Source: Microcebus murinus
Lineage: Eukaryota > Chordata > Mammalia > Primates > Cheirogaleidae
Length of the DNA: 64,000 nt
Assembly: GCF_040939455.1 (NCBI RefSeq)
Contig: NC_134136.1
Location: 101,730,014-101,794,013, forward strand
Direction of reading: 5' to 3'
The notes beneath the pieces were generated by a model that did no database searches, was not told the DNA's origin, and saw nothing but the letters and a program-made list of their open reading frames with translations. This document shows positions 1 to 11,086 of this stretch, in pieces; within the stretch, counting starts at the first letter, position 1, and each line of letters starts with the position of its first letter. The position numbers were made by a program, and so were the translations under genes.

Positions 1-304
1 TTATCTTCACATAAACCTTGTCAATTAAGGCTACAGAAAGGGCAATTCCCCAAAAGAAAGTATGCAATGCAAATTAACAAAACAATGGGAGTGATTCCGA
101 GCAGTTAAAACTAATGACATCTACTAAAGTCCATCTTTAGCTCAACTTACTAAAAACCAAAGTGCTGAAATTGAATTTTCAAAATGAGTAATTAACTGAA
201 GGACCAATTTGCAAAGGCTTACTTTGCCAAATTATCAAGTTCCATAAAACCAATGACTAAATATAAAGGCAAGCAAAAATGGTTATAAGAGCAAAGTTCA
301 TATC

Positions 305-811
305 TCTAACAGAGTAGTTGCCCCTCTTCCCATAGATATGGAAGGGTAATACTGTGGGAGGGAGAATATGTAACAGAAGAAATGGCTTAAAAAATAGCAA
401 AAATGTTTTATGTCTCTTTAAAACATTCCTCAATCCTTTTGGAGAACTAGGACCTGCAACCCTGCCTCAGGTTAGTGGTTGGGAGGGGCAGGGGGAATGT
501 CTTTTTTTCTTTGTGCCACAGGAGATGGCTCAAGGAAATCGTCTAGGTAGAGGTCACACGATTGTCTTAACTGAGGATGGGATGAATCTGGGTGGAGGTC
601 ATGAGATTGTTTTAGCCAAAGACAGGATTGATCAGAACCTTTAAAAGCTCTGTACTTCTGCTCAGAAGGAGGACGTTGATGCTGTGAGACAGGAGTCTGA
701 TAGCCTCCTCTTTGCCGGCAAATTAATAAGCTCCTTTTTCCTTCTCCTCAAACCACTAGTCCTTGTTCTTCTGATGTGGCCTCAGGGAGAAGTGCCAAAC
801 TTTTGGTAACA
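305..811 (+). mobile_element. Solo LTR, class I endogenous retrovirus
   Basis: A segment of about 507 bp is present in array copy 1 but missing at the matching point in copy 8 (about 31,720). It is flanked by the 4-bp direct repeat TATC (301-304 and 812-815), the target duplication length usual for gammaretrovirus-like proviruses. It ends in GGTAACA. Its right part (TTTGCCGGCAAATTAATAAG, then GTGCCAAACTTTTGGTAACA) resembles the R/U5 end of class I LTRs, with the poly(A) signal decayed. The left terminus reads TCTAACA rather than TG. Family is not assigned. The open frame inside it is not a gene. Confidence 0.7.
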
Positions 812-1559
812 TATCCAATATTAGTATCTAAAGATAAAAACAGTTTTCTGATTATTAAATATATTCAAAAAGCATATTTCACTGTGCTAAAAAATATACT
901 ACATATATTTGTTTTCTTTTCAAATTGTATTTCTGATATATTTTCTTTTTTAAACATTTTAGATTTCAAATATAATATATCTTTAGCCAATTTCCTTTTA
1001 AAACATCTTGTAAGTTTGCATATGCATCATTAATATATATTGACTTTCAGAAACTAATCATGATTCAGAAAGACTTCTCCCTAACAAAGAGATTAATTTC
1101 TCTTCTGCAAAATTATGAATATTTCTGCAAACTGCTGCCAAACTGTGTGCTTCCATCATTTTTTCCAAACACAAAATTCTAGCATTTCTTAATGACTGGA
1201 TAGTTGCAAATAAATACATTTTTTGTATATTTTTGGTTGTATAAATTTATTAACTTAATAAGAATTTTAATTGCATATAAAAATATATGCACTTTCTGTT
1301 TGGATGTCTTCAGTTCAAATTGAATTACATAAATTTTAAGTAAAATAATTCAATTCCAAGTGAAAGTATCCAAAGGGTACTTAATATTTAATTAAATTAA
1401 ATATAAATATAAAATAAAATGCACATGGTAAGTTTCCTGTTATTCTGGCATTCCTGTCGCCAGGAACTCAAACTATGTCATCAAGAATCTCTAGGTTCCC
1501 AATTTAAATGTGTTGGTTTAATTCTCAGATAATCTCCCTTTAAATGAGAGCCCTAGATG

Positions 1560-1745
1560 CTCAGTGGTTCTTGGAGTGTTCCCCAAACCAGCATCATCAT
1601 CACCTATGCACTACTTAGAAATATAAAATCCCAGGCTTTATCCCAGAGGTGTTGAATCAATAATTCTGGGAGGCAAAGAGGGATCCAACCACTTGTGTTA
1701 CAAGAAGACTTGCAGGTGATTATGATGCATACTAACATTTGAAAA
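1560..1745 (+). mobile_element. MER5A-like hAT non-autonomous DNA transposon
   Basis: The sequence starts CAGTGGTTCTTGGAGTG, passes through TAGAAATATAAAATCCCAG and AATCAATAATTCTGGGAGG, and ends near TTTGAAAACCATTA. This is the order of MER5A, a short hAT-Charlie element. It lies inside the block shared with copy 8 (32,450-32,640), so it predates the tandem duplication. Confidence 0.75.
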
Positions 1746-2691
1746 CCATTAAAATTTATATAAGACAATACTTACTGTGCTATTCTGACATGAGAGGATA
1801 CTCTCTTGACCCCTGAAGTTTCTGAGGCTCCAGAGCAGCCAATATCAGCTGGTCTTATCATTCTATAATCCCTGAGTGTGCATGTAGAAACCATCACATG
1901 TGAGACTTCTTTAACTTCTCTCTAAGTTTGTGACCTAGTTGTTCTCAGAGAACATTTTAATAATGGAAACTTCCAGTGAGATTGGGGACCCAAAACTCAA
2001 GCAGGGATCCTTGGACAAGTAGATATTCTCAAGGAGTCTCAATTATTTTGTAAGTTCAAGATCTACTCACTGTATAAGCAATGAGTTAACTGCAATGCTA
2101 GCCTCAATGGGGGAAATCATTCTAAGCCTCTCGCACTTTGCTTGAGGCAAAGACATAACAATCTTTCTCCCTTTTTCATGATATTGAAGAAAATGGTTGC
2201 CATGATGGCAACATACCAAAATATTCTTTCCTCCTTTAACTACATAAAACATTTTAATCTGTTCACTTGAGCGATGGGCCAATGCTTGCAGAAACAATGT
2301 GGGTCCTGTGCCTCTGCATGATCATCCAGAAAGTCACTTTAGAATATGAGAGCTGTTGGCATTTATGCTTTTGGATTTTGCAGTCTCTATCCAAATTCTC
2401 AAGTGAGAGAAAATGTTGCTTTCAACATCCAGTGCCATGCAAGTTTTCAGGGATACGTCTGACCCACAGCACCCTCACGCACAACACCTTAAATCAAAGG
2501 CACTATGGGTGCATGTTCCATCCTCTCTGAGAGCTGAAGAGAGACAGCCCTGAAACAAACACAAAGCAGTAGTGGCTGCATACCACTATGGGCTCTGATT
2601 CTCCCTCAAGAAGAGGTTCAATTGCTCAGAAGGATTTGGGGCTGGCACCTCCATCTGGCTTGAAATCTCCAACTCTTCCTGCTCAAGAGTA

Positions 2692-2872
2692 GAAGATTCA
2701 CATTTTTGGTCCCTTCCTTCTGCTCTCCCTTTGCTGCCACAATGGGTCTAGTCATCATCTGTGGCATATGTATCATGCTCTGTAAACCTATACCTTGCTC
2801 TTGCCCTATAATCCTATCTTTCTCTCCTCAATAAACCTCATTTTCGTGCTTGCCTTTAAAAAAAAAAAAAAA
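2692..2872 (+). mobile_element. Small polyadenylated insertion, likely L1-mobilised RNA 3' end
   Basis: About 180 bp interrupts the array unit between CTCAAGAG and TTTGGAGT, which are nearly adjacent in the other copies. It ends with AATAAA (2,831-2,836) followed about 22 bases later by a 14-base A run. This looks like the 3' end of a polyadenylated RNA copied by L1 machinery. A candidate target duplication is only partial (AGTAGAAG against AGTAAAG). The TCTCTCCTCAATAAACCTC wording resembles an LTR R region, but the source is not identified. Confidence 0.5.
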
Positions 2873-3297
2873 GTAAAGTTTGGAGTTCAGCCCTTTTTGG
2901 TTCCAAACTGTACTCTGTCTCTTACTGCTTCTGAGTCTTCTGGAAAGTTATTTCATTCTGATCATCATTTTCTTTCTTGGTAGACAAGACATATTTCAAT
3001 AACTTTCTCACGCAGTAAACCTGAAATGAGATGACAAATATGAAGTCTTATCACAACTTCTGGTACTTGACAAGGTCAGCTCTCACTGTTAGCTATAGTA
3101 AACAAAGGTCAGACTCAGTCTAAAGTGTTCATAAAACAGAGGGTCGACTAGAGCCACGGTTCACAAAATGTCATTCCCAAGCAGCAACAGTGCTGCACCC
3201 TAGGATTTTCAAAGAACAAAACTACTCAGGTGACCACTTAGAGTAACTGTTAAGGTGTCAGTTTCCTGAGAACTCTATCCTTAAGAAAGAAAAAACT

Positions 3298-6113
3298 TTT
3301 AATTGAAGTAATCACATCAGTTAATGGAGAAATCAAAATATACCCTTTTCTCTAGATTAACAAGACACTTCTAAGTATGAAAACTAAACTAAAATGCTCT
3401 TCGGTGAGGTAATATTCAGTCTGGGTTGTGGGTAACTTGGGTAATGTCTTCTAATGACTTTTACAAAAGCATATTTCTTTATTCAATCTATCCTATTCTA
3501 ATGTGACACATTTTATAAATGTAATGCCTTTGCTCAACTATATTATATACTCAAAGGTAATCTAAATTTAAACTGATTCTTTAAGAAAAAATAAGTGTTA
3601 TATAATATTGTGAACTGTTTAGCTTTACTGAAACATTCAATAGAAAGTGCCTCATTGCTAAAGTGCATTTCTTTTTTAGATTTACTGCATAAAGTTTATC
3701 TGTACCTGTCTCTTATGAATGGTTTCCTATCTAAATAGGCTCTTGTAAATTAGAGTAACCTTTTTTTTTTTGAAGGATTTACATGAGTATATAGATATCA
3801 CCAAAGACATTTTACTGTTAATTAATAACCATGTTGGAGAGACAGTTAACAGTTGGAGGTTAGAAATATTTAGATTGCAATTTAATTTTATATAGTTAGG
3901 CAATAACCTTGATTAATTTCTAAAGTATCACCAAAGAAAGGCTTTAAACTGAATTTTCTTGGTGAGGTCAAATACAGATTTTTCTTGCAATAATCAGAGC
4001 ACACTTTCTTTCAAATATGTTCATTCTTTTTCAGCACCATCTGACAGATCTTAGGAAATCCTAAAAAGTGAGGAAGAGGTAAACATAACAAATAGCTTCC
4101 CTGTGGATGAAAAGTAAGAGAAATACAGACTTTGAAAAGAAAATTGAGATTTTTAAATTTTAATTTGAGAAGCATTTTATTTCATGGAGGCAGTATAAAC
4201 TAAAATTAAGCTTATTTAACTCCTGGGTTATTTGTAATATGAGGAATTTTATTAAAGACAGACTTTGGTAAATGTGCTGACATGCTTACTTATTTAGAAA
4301 AGAGTACATTCTATTGGACTTGCATAAGTAAGTGTTTTTTCTATATTCGGAAACAAAATTTTCATAAGGGCCTGTGGTCCACCCCCTAAAAAGTGACTGT
4401 CTTCTCAGCAATTGGTTTATTGTTATTAGAATTTAGCCATGCAACCAAATTTGGTGAAATGGGGTCACAGAACAAGCTTGTACATCAAAAAAAAGTTTAG
4501 TACCCTCCTTACAACATTTCTTCTTGGCAATGCATGCCGTGGGCCACCTTAAAATTCATATTTAAAGTCTTTCTTGGAGGTCTCTAGGTAAATCTCCTTG
4601 GGTAGGATAAAAATGGGTTCACACTCTATCACATGCCCTGTCTGGTTTATCATAAGAAATTTTCCAGCAAGCTAAGCTTTATACCAGTAAGATGTTGGTT
4701 GTAGGAACTTCAAAAATGAGTTTGCCAAAACTTTAATTTCTGGATTAGAAACACAAAAACTTGAAATGTTATTATTTTAAGATATATATTCCTATAGTTT
4801 GGGGAACAATAAGGAACAATGTCTGCTAAATCTGATTTATGAAAAATCGAAAAATATTAAATACACTAGAGACTCAGAAACCCTTTCAAGGCACAAAATA
4901 ACCAAGTGTTTCTGGATTTACTTGATAAACCTAGGTCAGTAATATTTTGATGGAAGACATCAGATTAAAGGTTTATTAAAATGTACTAAAATACACAAGG
5001 TTTCATAGTTTTATTTTTCTTGCAGTGGTGGTTTTCCAATAATTTCAAAGTGATTCTTTCTAGTTTAATAGTTATCACAAATGTGTTTACTTGTTGTCAT
5101 ATTTTCAAATAAGAATTAAAATGCTTGAGCACTTCCTTTTCAGAAAGTAATAAAATTAAAAATTTATTTTAGATGCTCATTCAAATATGTCTGTATCCCT
5201 CATTATGCCCCTTTTTCTATGACTCAAAACTGATTTTTCAGAATTGCTTTTTAATTTTAATTTTAATCTAGAATCTGGTGAAACATATATGTCAAATACT
5301 GGGTTTAGTTTTCTTCCATCTTGTAGAGCGTCATACAGTAAGAAACCAATATAGTACAAGTAAAGATTAAATGTTTCATTAAATGAAGATTAAATGTAGA
5401 GATAGTAAGCAGATTTATTTATCCATACAGTCCACTGGAGCAGGAGTTCTACACATTAAAAATGTAATGGGATCAACCTAACATTGTTTCTGGTCAGTTT
5501 TTTTTTTTTTTCTGTAATTTTTAGAATGGGGGTGGGGGCCTAAGTGTCCTTATGAAGCTGTGGTCCATGATGAGAGCTTGGGGGGCAGTATCAGTGTTCT
5601 GCTGCTTTCCTGCATCTGAGCAACACAACAGAGAGCATCAGTATTTAATAGAGTAGCTCCCACAGTAAATAAAATTATAGAATATATTGTAAAGTTATGT
5701 TACTAATTTTGTCAAAAATGGTAGCAGCTTAATACAAATAAAAACCTTTTTGTGGTTGTAATATTTAGCTTATAAACCATTCAAATTGAAGTGAAATAAT
5801 GACCAGGTCATTGTTAATAACTTAGTCTATTAAGAATATATGTATTTTTGTAAAGGAAAAGCACTTGTAGATATTTAATCAGTACAAGATATGTCTTTTG
5901 CAGAAATGCTGCTTAGAGAATCTCTTTAAATATTTTTTATTTTTGTGCTCAAATGTATTTTCTGTTGATCTATGGAATGTTCTGTACAAAGCTGTATGAT
6001 TGTACTGTTGGGCTAGATACTTTTTTTTTTTAAATCTGGACTCTTTGCCAAGTATATTTGACCATGTTAAAAATATAGTTATCTTTGTTATTAAAAATTT
6101 GATTGCATAAAAA
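3298..6113 (+). pseudogene. Processed retrocopy of a polyadenylated transcript (source unknown)
   Basis: About 2.8 kb of AT-rich sequence interrupts copy 1 and is missing from every other copy. It is bounded by a perfect 15-bp direct repeat, AAGAAAGAAAAAACT, at 3,283-3,297 and 6,114-6,128. Its right end has ATTAAA at 6,090-6,095, then GATTGCAT and a short A run. These are the marks of L1-driven retroposition of an mRNA or long non-coding RNA. There is no long open frame on the plus strand, so it is probably a long 3' UTR or a non-coding RNA. I could not identify the parent gene. Confidence 0.7.
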
Positions 6114-6346
6114 AAGAAAGAAAAAACTAAACTAGAATTTTTCATGGTTCTCACTCATCAGAAGCAGAACAGCCTTCTCACTGGCATACTCAGATCTTTC
6201 TTCACAGTAGAGCTGTTCTTCCCTGAGGGTAGCTCCTGATCAGCACCACCTGTTCACTTGTTAGCTTTGCAAATTCTCAGTCTCACCTATCCAGACCTAT
6301 ATAATCTGAAACTTGAGGGTGGAGTAGGGCATACCAATGTGGATTT

Positions 6347-8632
6347 TTTTCCCTCATTCAAAGTAGTTTTATTTTTTTATTAATTTATTTATTTTATATT
6401 AAAGTATTACAGGGGTACAAATGTTTTCAGTTATAAGGATCACTTTTGTAATGCTTGAGTCAGAGTTATAAGTGTGTCCATCACCCAGATAGTTTTTATT
6501 GTACCTGTTAGGTAGGTTTTTGCCCATCCCCTCCTCCTCTTTCCCCTCTAGTTGATTTTGATTGAGTTATACTTCCCTTTATGCACATGTGTGCTCATCA
6601 GTTAGTTCCAATTTAATAGTGCATACATGTGGTGTTAGGATGTCCACTGTCCCCACTTCCATTCAACATAGTCCTAGAAGTCCTAGCCAGAGCAATCAAG
6701 CAGGAGAAAGAAATTAAGGGTATCCAAATTGGGAAAGAGGAATTCAAACTATCCCTTTTTGCTGATGATATGGTCTTATATCTAGAAAACCCCCAAGATT
6801 CCACCAAGATAGTCCTAGAATTGATAAATAAATTCAGAAAAGTCTCAGGTTACAAAATCAATGTACACAAATCAGTATCATTCCTATATGCCAATAACAG
6901 TCATGCTGAGGGTCAAATCAAAGACTTAATACCATTCACAATAGCTACAAAGAAAATAAAATACCAAGGAACATATTTAATATTTAACCAAGGAGGTGAA
7001 TGATCTCTACAAAGAGAACTATGAAACACTGAGGAAAGAAATCGCTGATGATACAAACAAATGGAAAAACATGTAATGCTTATGGATCAACATTATTAAA
7101 ATGTGCATACTTCCCAAAGCGATTTACAGATTAAATGCAATCCCCATCAAAATACCAATATTATGTATCACAGATCTAGAAAAAAATAATTCTATGATTC
7201 ATTTGGAACCAGAAAAGAGCCCGAATAGCCAAAGCAATCTTAAGCAAAAAGAATGAATCAGGAGGCATCACATTACCAGACTTCAAACTATACTACAGGC
7301 AGGGCTATCATAACCAAAACAGCATGGAATTGGCACAAAAATAGAGACATAGATCAATGGAACAGAACTGAAAACCCAGATATGAAACCATCCACATACA
7401 GCCAACTGATCTTTGACAAAGCAGACAACAATATACACTGGGGAAAAGAATCCCTATTCAATAAATGGTGCTGGACAACTGGATAGCCACATGCAGAAGA
7501 ATGAAACAGGATCTATACCTTTCACCACTCACAGAAATTAATTCAAGATGGATAAAAGACTCAAATGTAAGGCATGAATCCATAAAAACTCTAGAAGAAA
7601 ATGTTGGAAAAACTTTTGTAGATATTGGCATGGGCAAAGAATTTATGAAGACCCCAATGGCAATCACAGCAACAACAATAATATATAAATGGAACTTTAT
7701 TAAATTAAAAAAACTTCTGCACAGCTGAGGAAACAATCAACACAGCAAACAGACAACCTACAGAATGGAAGAAAATATTTGCAAGCTATACATCTGATCT
7801 GCAGTTCCCAAGCCCAGGCTGTGGCCCAGTACTGGTCTGTGGCCTATTAGGAAATGGGTCATATATCACCTCCTGAGCTCTGCACCACCTTGCCACCTGA
7901 CCCTACACCCCCACCCTCGGTCCATGGAAAAACTGTCTTCCATGAAACCGGTCTCTGGTGCCAAAAACATTGGGGGCTGCCATATCAGACAAAGGGCTAA
8001 TAACCAGAATCTATAAAGAACTAAAAAAATCAACAGGAAAAGATCAAACAACCCATTAAAAACTGGCCAAAAGACATGAACAGAAGGTTTTCAAAAGAAG
8101 ATAGACAGATGGCCAATAAACATATGAAAAAAATGCCCAACATCACTAATGCAAATTAAAACCACAATGAGATATCACCTTACCCCAGTCAGAATGGCTT
8201 TTATTAAAAAAAAAATCCAAAAACAATATCTGCTGGTGTGGATATAGAGAGAAAGGAACACTTCTACACTGTTAGTGAGACTGCAAATTAATTCAGCCTC
8301 CATGGAAAACAGTATGAAAATTACTCAAAGAACTAGAAGTACACCTACCACTTGATCCAGCAATCCCACTACTGGGTATTTACCCCAAGGAAAAGAAGTC
8401 ATTTAATCAAAAAAACACCTGCACTCAAATGTTTATTGCAATACAATTCACAATTGCAAAGATGTGGAATCCGCCCAAATGCCCATCATTTCATGAGTGG
8501 ATTAACAAAATGTAGTATATGTATACCATGGAGTACTATTCAGTCATGAAAAAGGATGACTTAATGCCTTTTGCAACAATTTGGATAATGGAGACCATTC
8601 TCCTAAGTGAAGTATTTAAAGAATGGAAAACT
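6347..8632 (-). mobile_element. L1 insertion with 5' inversion (twin priming)
   Basis: An L1 inserted on the minus strand. Bases 6,347-6,636 are the reversed L1 3' UTR with its tail (T-rich at the left end). Bases 6,637-8,632 are ORF2, from the reverse transcriptase region to near its 3' end, on the plus strand. The two pieces meet in L1 order (GAATGGAAAAC, then ACACCACATG), as expected from twin priming. An imperfect 11-bp target duplication flanks it (AATGTGGATTT at 6,336-6,346 and AATGTCGATTT at 8,633-8,643). The frame at 6,629-7,003 encodes RT residues with the LFADDM motif. ORF2 is broken by stops and a hAT insertion. Confidence 0.8.
7800..7981 (+). mobile_element. MER30-like hAT element inside the L1
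   Basis: GC-richer text splits the L1 ORF2 between CTATACATCTGAT and CAAAGGGCTAATAACC. It opens CAGTTCCCAAGCCCAGGC, contains GGTCTGTGGCCTATTAGG and GTCTTCCATGAAACCGG, and closes near ATTGGGGGCTG. This matches the terminal sequences of the short primate hAT element I know as MER30. The family name is from memory. A clean 8-bp target duplication is not visible. Confidence 0.6.
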
Positions 8633-11031
8633 AATGTCGATTTAAGAAACCCTCCACGGATCCCCATCTTACCAAATGGTGAAGATGATAATCCTTGAAC
8701 CACCAGTTTTCCACATTTTGTTGAAAATGGTATTTACACCAGATCATTTAAAAGTTGAAAAACGGTTTTACAGTCAGAGATTCTGAATAATCTGAGAAAG
8801 TGACAACTAAGCAAGTGTTTTCAAGCTTCCTTAGGAAGTCTAATGCACAGTAAGTTTGAGAAACACTGCTCTAGGCCCAGCTTGCTCAATATTACCAAAT
8901 TCAGTGTGGATACTCCTTGTCTTCTCAGCAGTCTCAAGAAAAGAGACCTCTCCCATTGCCTTAACATGGCTTATATGCCACCCCAACTGGAAGCACTTTC
9001 CCCAGAAGAACAGAGGATTGACTGATGAAGCCCAGGCATACTCAACCTTGATATATGAGGATTGGCTAAGTTCAATGAAAATACTTGGAATGAAACCTGG
9101 GATGAGAGTTTCCTAAAGGGGAATGAGAAACTTTAGATTTGAAAAGTGTAAAGAATAAATAACATACATTCAATTACTTAATAACTTTGGGAGAATATTT
9201 GTTTGGAATTTTTTTGTTAGTATTTTCTAATTTGACAGCTTTTATATTTATTTTTCCAGGGATTATCAAAGGTTGCATTTATCTTTTCTTCAATTTGGGT
9301 GGTAAAAATCCTATATTATTTTCCCAGGAAAACTTCCATTTGATTTTTCTGAATTATAGATAAAGAGATACATTAGGACTTGTCACAGTAGTCAATTTCT
9401 TAAACATGCTAGACTTAATAGCATTTTAATACAAATGAATGCTTATTCTGTTTAATTTCATGTAAAATATTATGTATATGCAGAAGGTTTGACTCTTCCC
9501 ACTTAAGTAAGCAATGACAGAATTATCACCCCACAAATTTAAAATTTTTCTCAAAAGTTCAATACCATTTAAGTAGACAAGTTAAGAAGTAACACATAGT
9601 TATATTAGAAAGTAATTGAAATTAACTGTTCTATTATCCCTTGGTCAACTGTGCTGTAAAGGATGCTAACTCACCAGGTCAGGGTTGTGCAAAGCCTATA
9701 CCATTCAAAGGTTGAAGACAGGCCCTTCACTTACTCCTGAAAGAAAATCTATGAGCCTCTGAAATTCCTGTCTGATCAGAAGGTCTTTGTATACCTAAGG
9801 CTTTATACACACCAGATAGTTCACTCTAATAATGAGAATTATGGTGAATATCTGTTTTTGTATGACTGTAACTATGTCCAGGTTATGCCAGTTTTAATTC
9901 TAGATGGACTAGAGTGTTAAAAATCTAAATTCAGTCATGCGGATGCTCCATACTTACATGAACAAAGGTTGGAAGAGCTTACTTGGTTGGCAACACTTTA
10001 GACATGTGGCCACAGAGGTGGCCGGGAGAATAAAGTGCAGTGCATGTGACTCCACTGGAAAAGGACCTCTGAGGGCTTGAGTCTGGTTTCTCCTGGCTCC
10101 TCCCTAGGCTACCTTTCCACTGGCTGATTTTCATCTGTGCTGTTGCACTGTAATATACTGTAAGCGTCAGTACAGAGGTCTTTCTGAATTCTGTTGAGAC
10201 TTCTTAAGGAATCATGGGACCATGAATAAATGGTGTGCCATGTGGACACACTTTACCTAATTCTAATAACATAAGAATTACTAAATGTGTATAGAGGAGT
10301 GTCATGTCAATTTCTAGAGAGTTGACTTCCAACTTGAAATAAATGTTCTGTGATATCCTTGAGCTCATATTCCTCCTTCAATATGTCATCCTAGTGTCGG
10401 AGAAAAATAAAATTTTGTTTCCACAAAACAGGGCAGTAGCAAGGAATATACTTTCTGGAACAAAGCAAAGCAGCAAGCTTAGAGGAGATATTTCAACTAT
10501 ATTAAGAGTGTGTGGATTGCAAATTTTAAAATGATAAAAGTTTTATATATCAAGGAAGTCAATACCAATCCATTTCAATAGAGCTGAACTTCATGGGGGC
10601 AATTTCTAAGCCCCTTCACCTGGCCAGAGGCAAGGGGACAGCCATATTTATCCCTCTCCCATAAGTCTGGAAAAAATGCCTGCCATAATAGCAACTCTTT
10701 CAAAATACTCTTTTCCTCCTTTTTACCACCCCAACTCATTTATGTCACCAAGTAGAGTTATGGGCCAATGCCTGCAGAATCATTTGGGATTGGTGCATCT
10801 GCAAGATAATCCAGCACCTCACTTTTGAATATGGGGGTTACTGGTGTTTGAGGTTTTGGACTTTATAGTCTCTGGCCAAACTCTCATGTGAGAGGAATTG
10901 TTGCTTTCAACATCCAGCGCCATGCAAGTTTTCAGGGATATGTCTGACCCACAGCACCCTCACTCACAACACATTAACTAAAGGCACTACGGGTGTGTGT
11001 TCCATCCTCCCTGAGAGCTGAGGGGATAGGC

Positions 11032-11086
11032 CTGAAACAACCACACAGTAGTAGTGGGTGCATACTGCTGTGGGCTTTGATTCACC
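11032..11086. other. Conserved long hairpin of the array unit, best copy (pre-miRNA-like)
   Basis: Bases 11,044-11,053 (CACAGTAGTA) pair with 11,063-11,072 (TACTGCTGTG) over 10 positions with one G-U, across a 9-base loop. Outside an asymmetric internal loop, CAA pairs with TTG and TGAA with TTCA, giving about 18 paired bases in a hairpin of about 55 nt. Equivalent positions are 2,550-2,603, 15,048-15,102, 23,104-23,160, 26,926-26,979, 30,168-30,220, 33,443-33,496 and 35,028-35,082. In copy 4 the 3' arm is deleted. The pairing is seen in the sequence. A microRNA role is inference: I recognise no known mature miRNA in it, and the stem is at the short end for a Drosha substrate. Confidence 0.5.

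Larger units (their letters stand above)
1..10184. repeat. Tandem array, copy 1 (left part outside or at the window edge)
   Basis: This is the first of about ten diverged head-to-tail copies of a low-copy unit. Bases 1-2,100 match 31,380-33,000 (copy 8), and the following part matches the core of every other copy. A convenient landmark, CATGCAAGTTTTCAGGGATA, or a close variant of it, lies near 2,438 here and near 10,919, 14,938, 17,884, 22,992, 26,819, 29,931, 33,330 and 34,913 in the next copies. Copy 1 is inflated by four later insertions: a solo LTR (305-811), a polyadenylated fragment (about 2,692-2,872), a retrocopy (3,298-6,113) and an L1 (6,347-8,632). Unit boundaries are set at the block that reads like ACCTTCTAAGGAATCAC and are approximate. 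No gene is visible. Orientation is arbitrary. Confidence 0.85.

Noticed and set aside
354..644. A 96-codon frame
   Set aside because: It lies within the solo LTR (305-811) and has no retroviral protein similarity that I can see.
2267..2530. Similar open frames recurring in several array copies (also 14,702-15,037, 22,682-23,086 and 26,650-26,886)
   Set aside because: They resemble each other because the DNA is duplicated. Other copies carry stops or frameshifts in the same stretch, the starts differ, and no known domain appears. I judge them non-coding.
5564..5622. Possible box C/D snoRNA (ATGATGA followed later by CTGA)
   Set aside because: The flanks of the two boxes do not pair to form a terminal stem, and the element is single copy inside a retrocopy.
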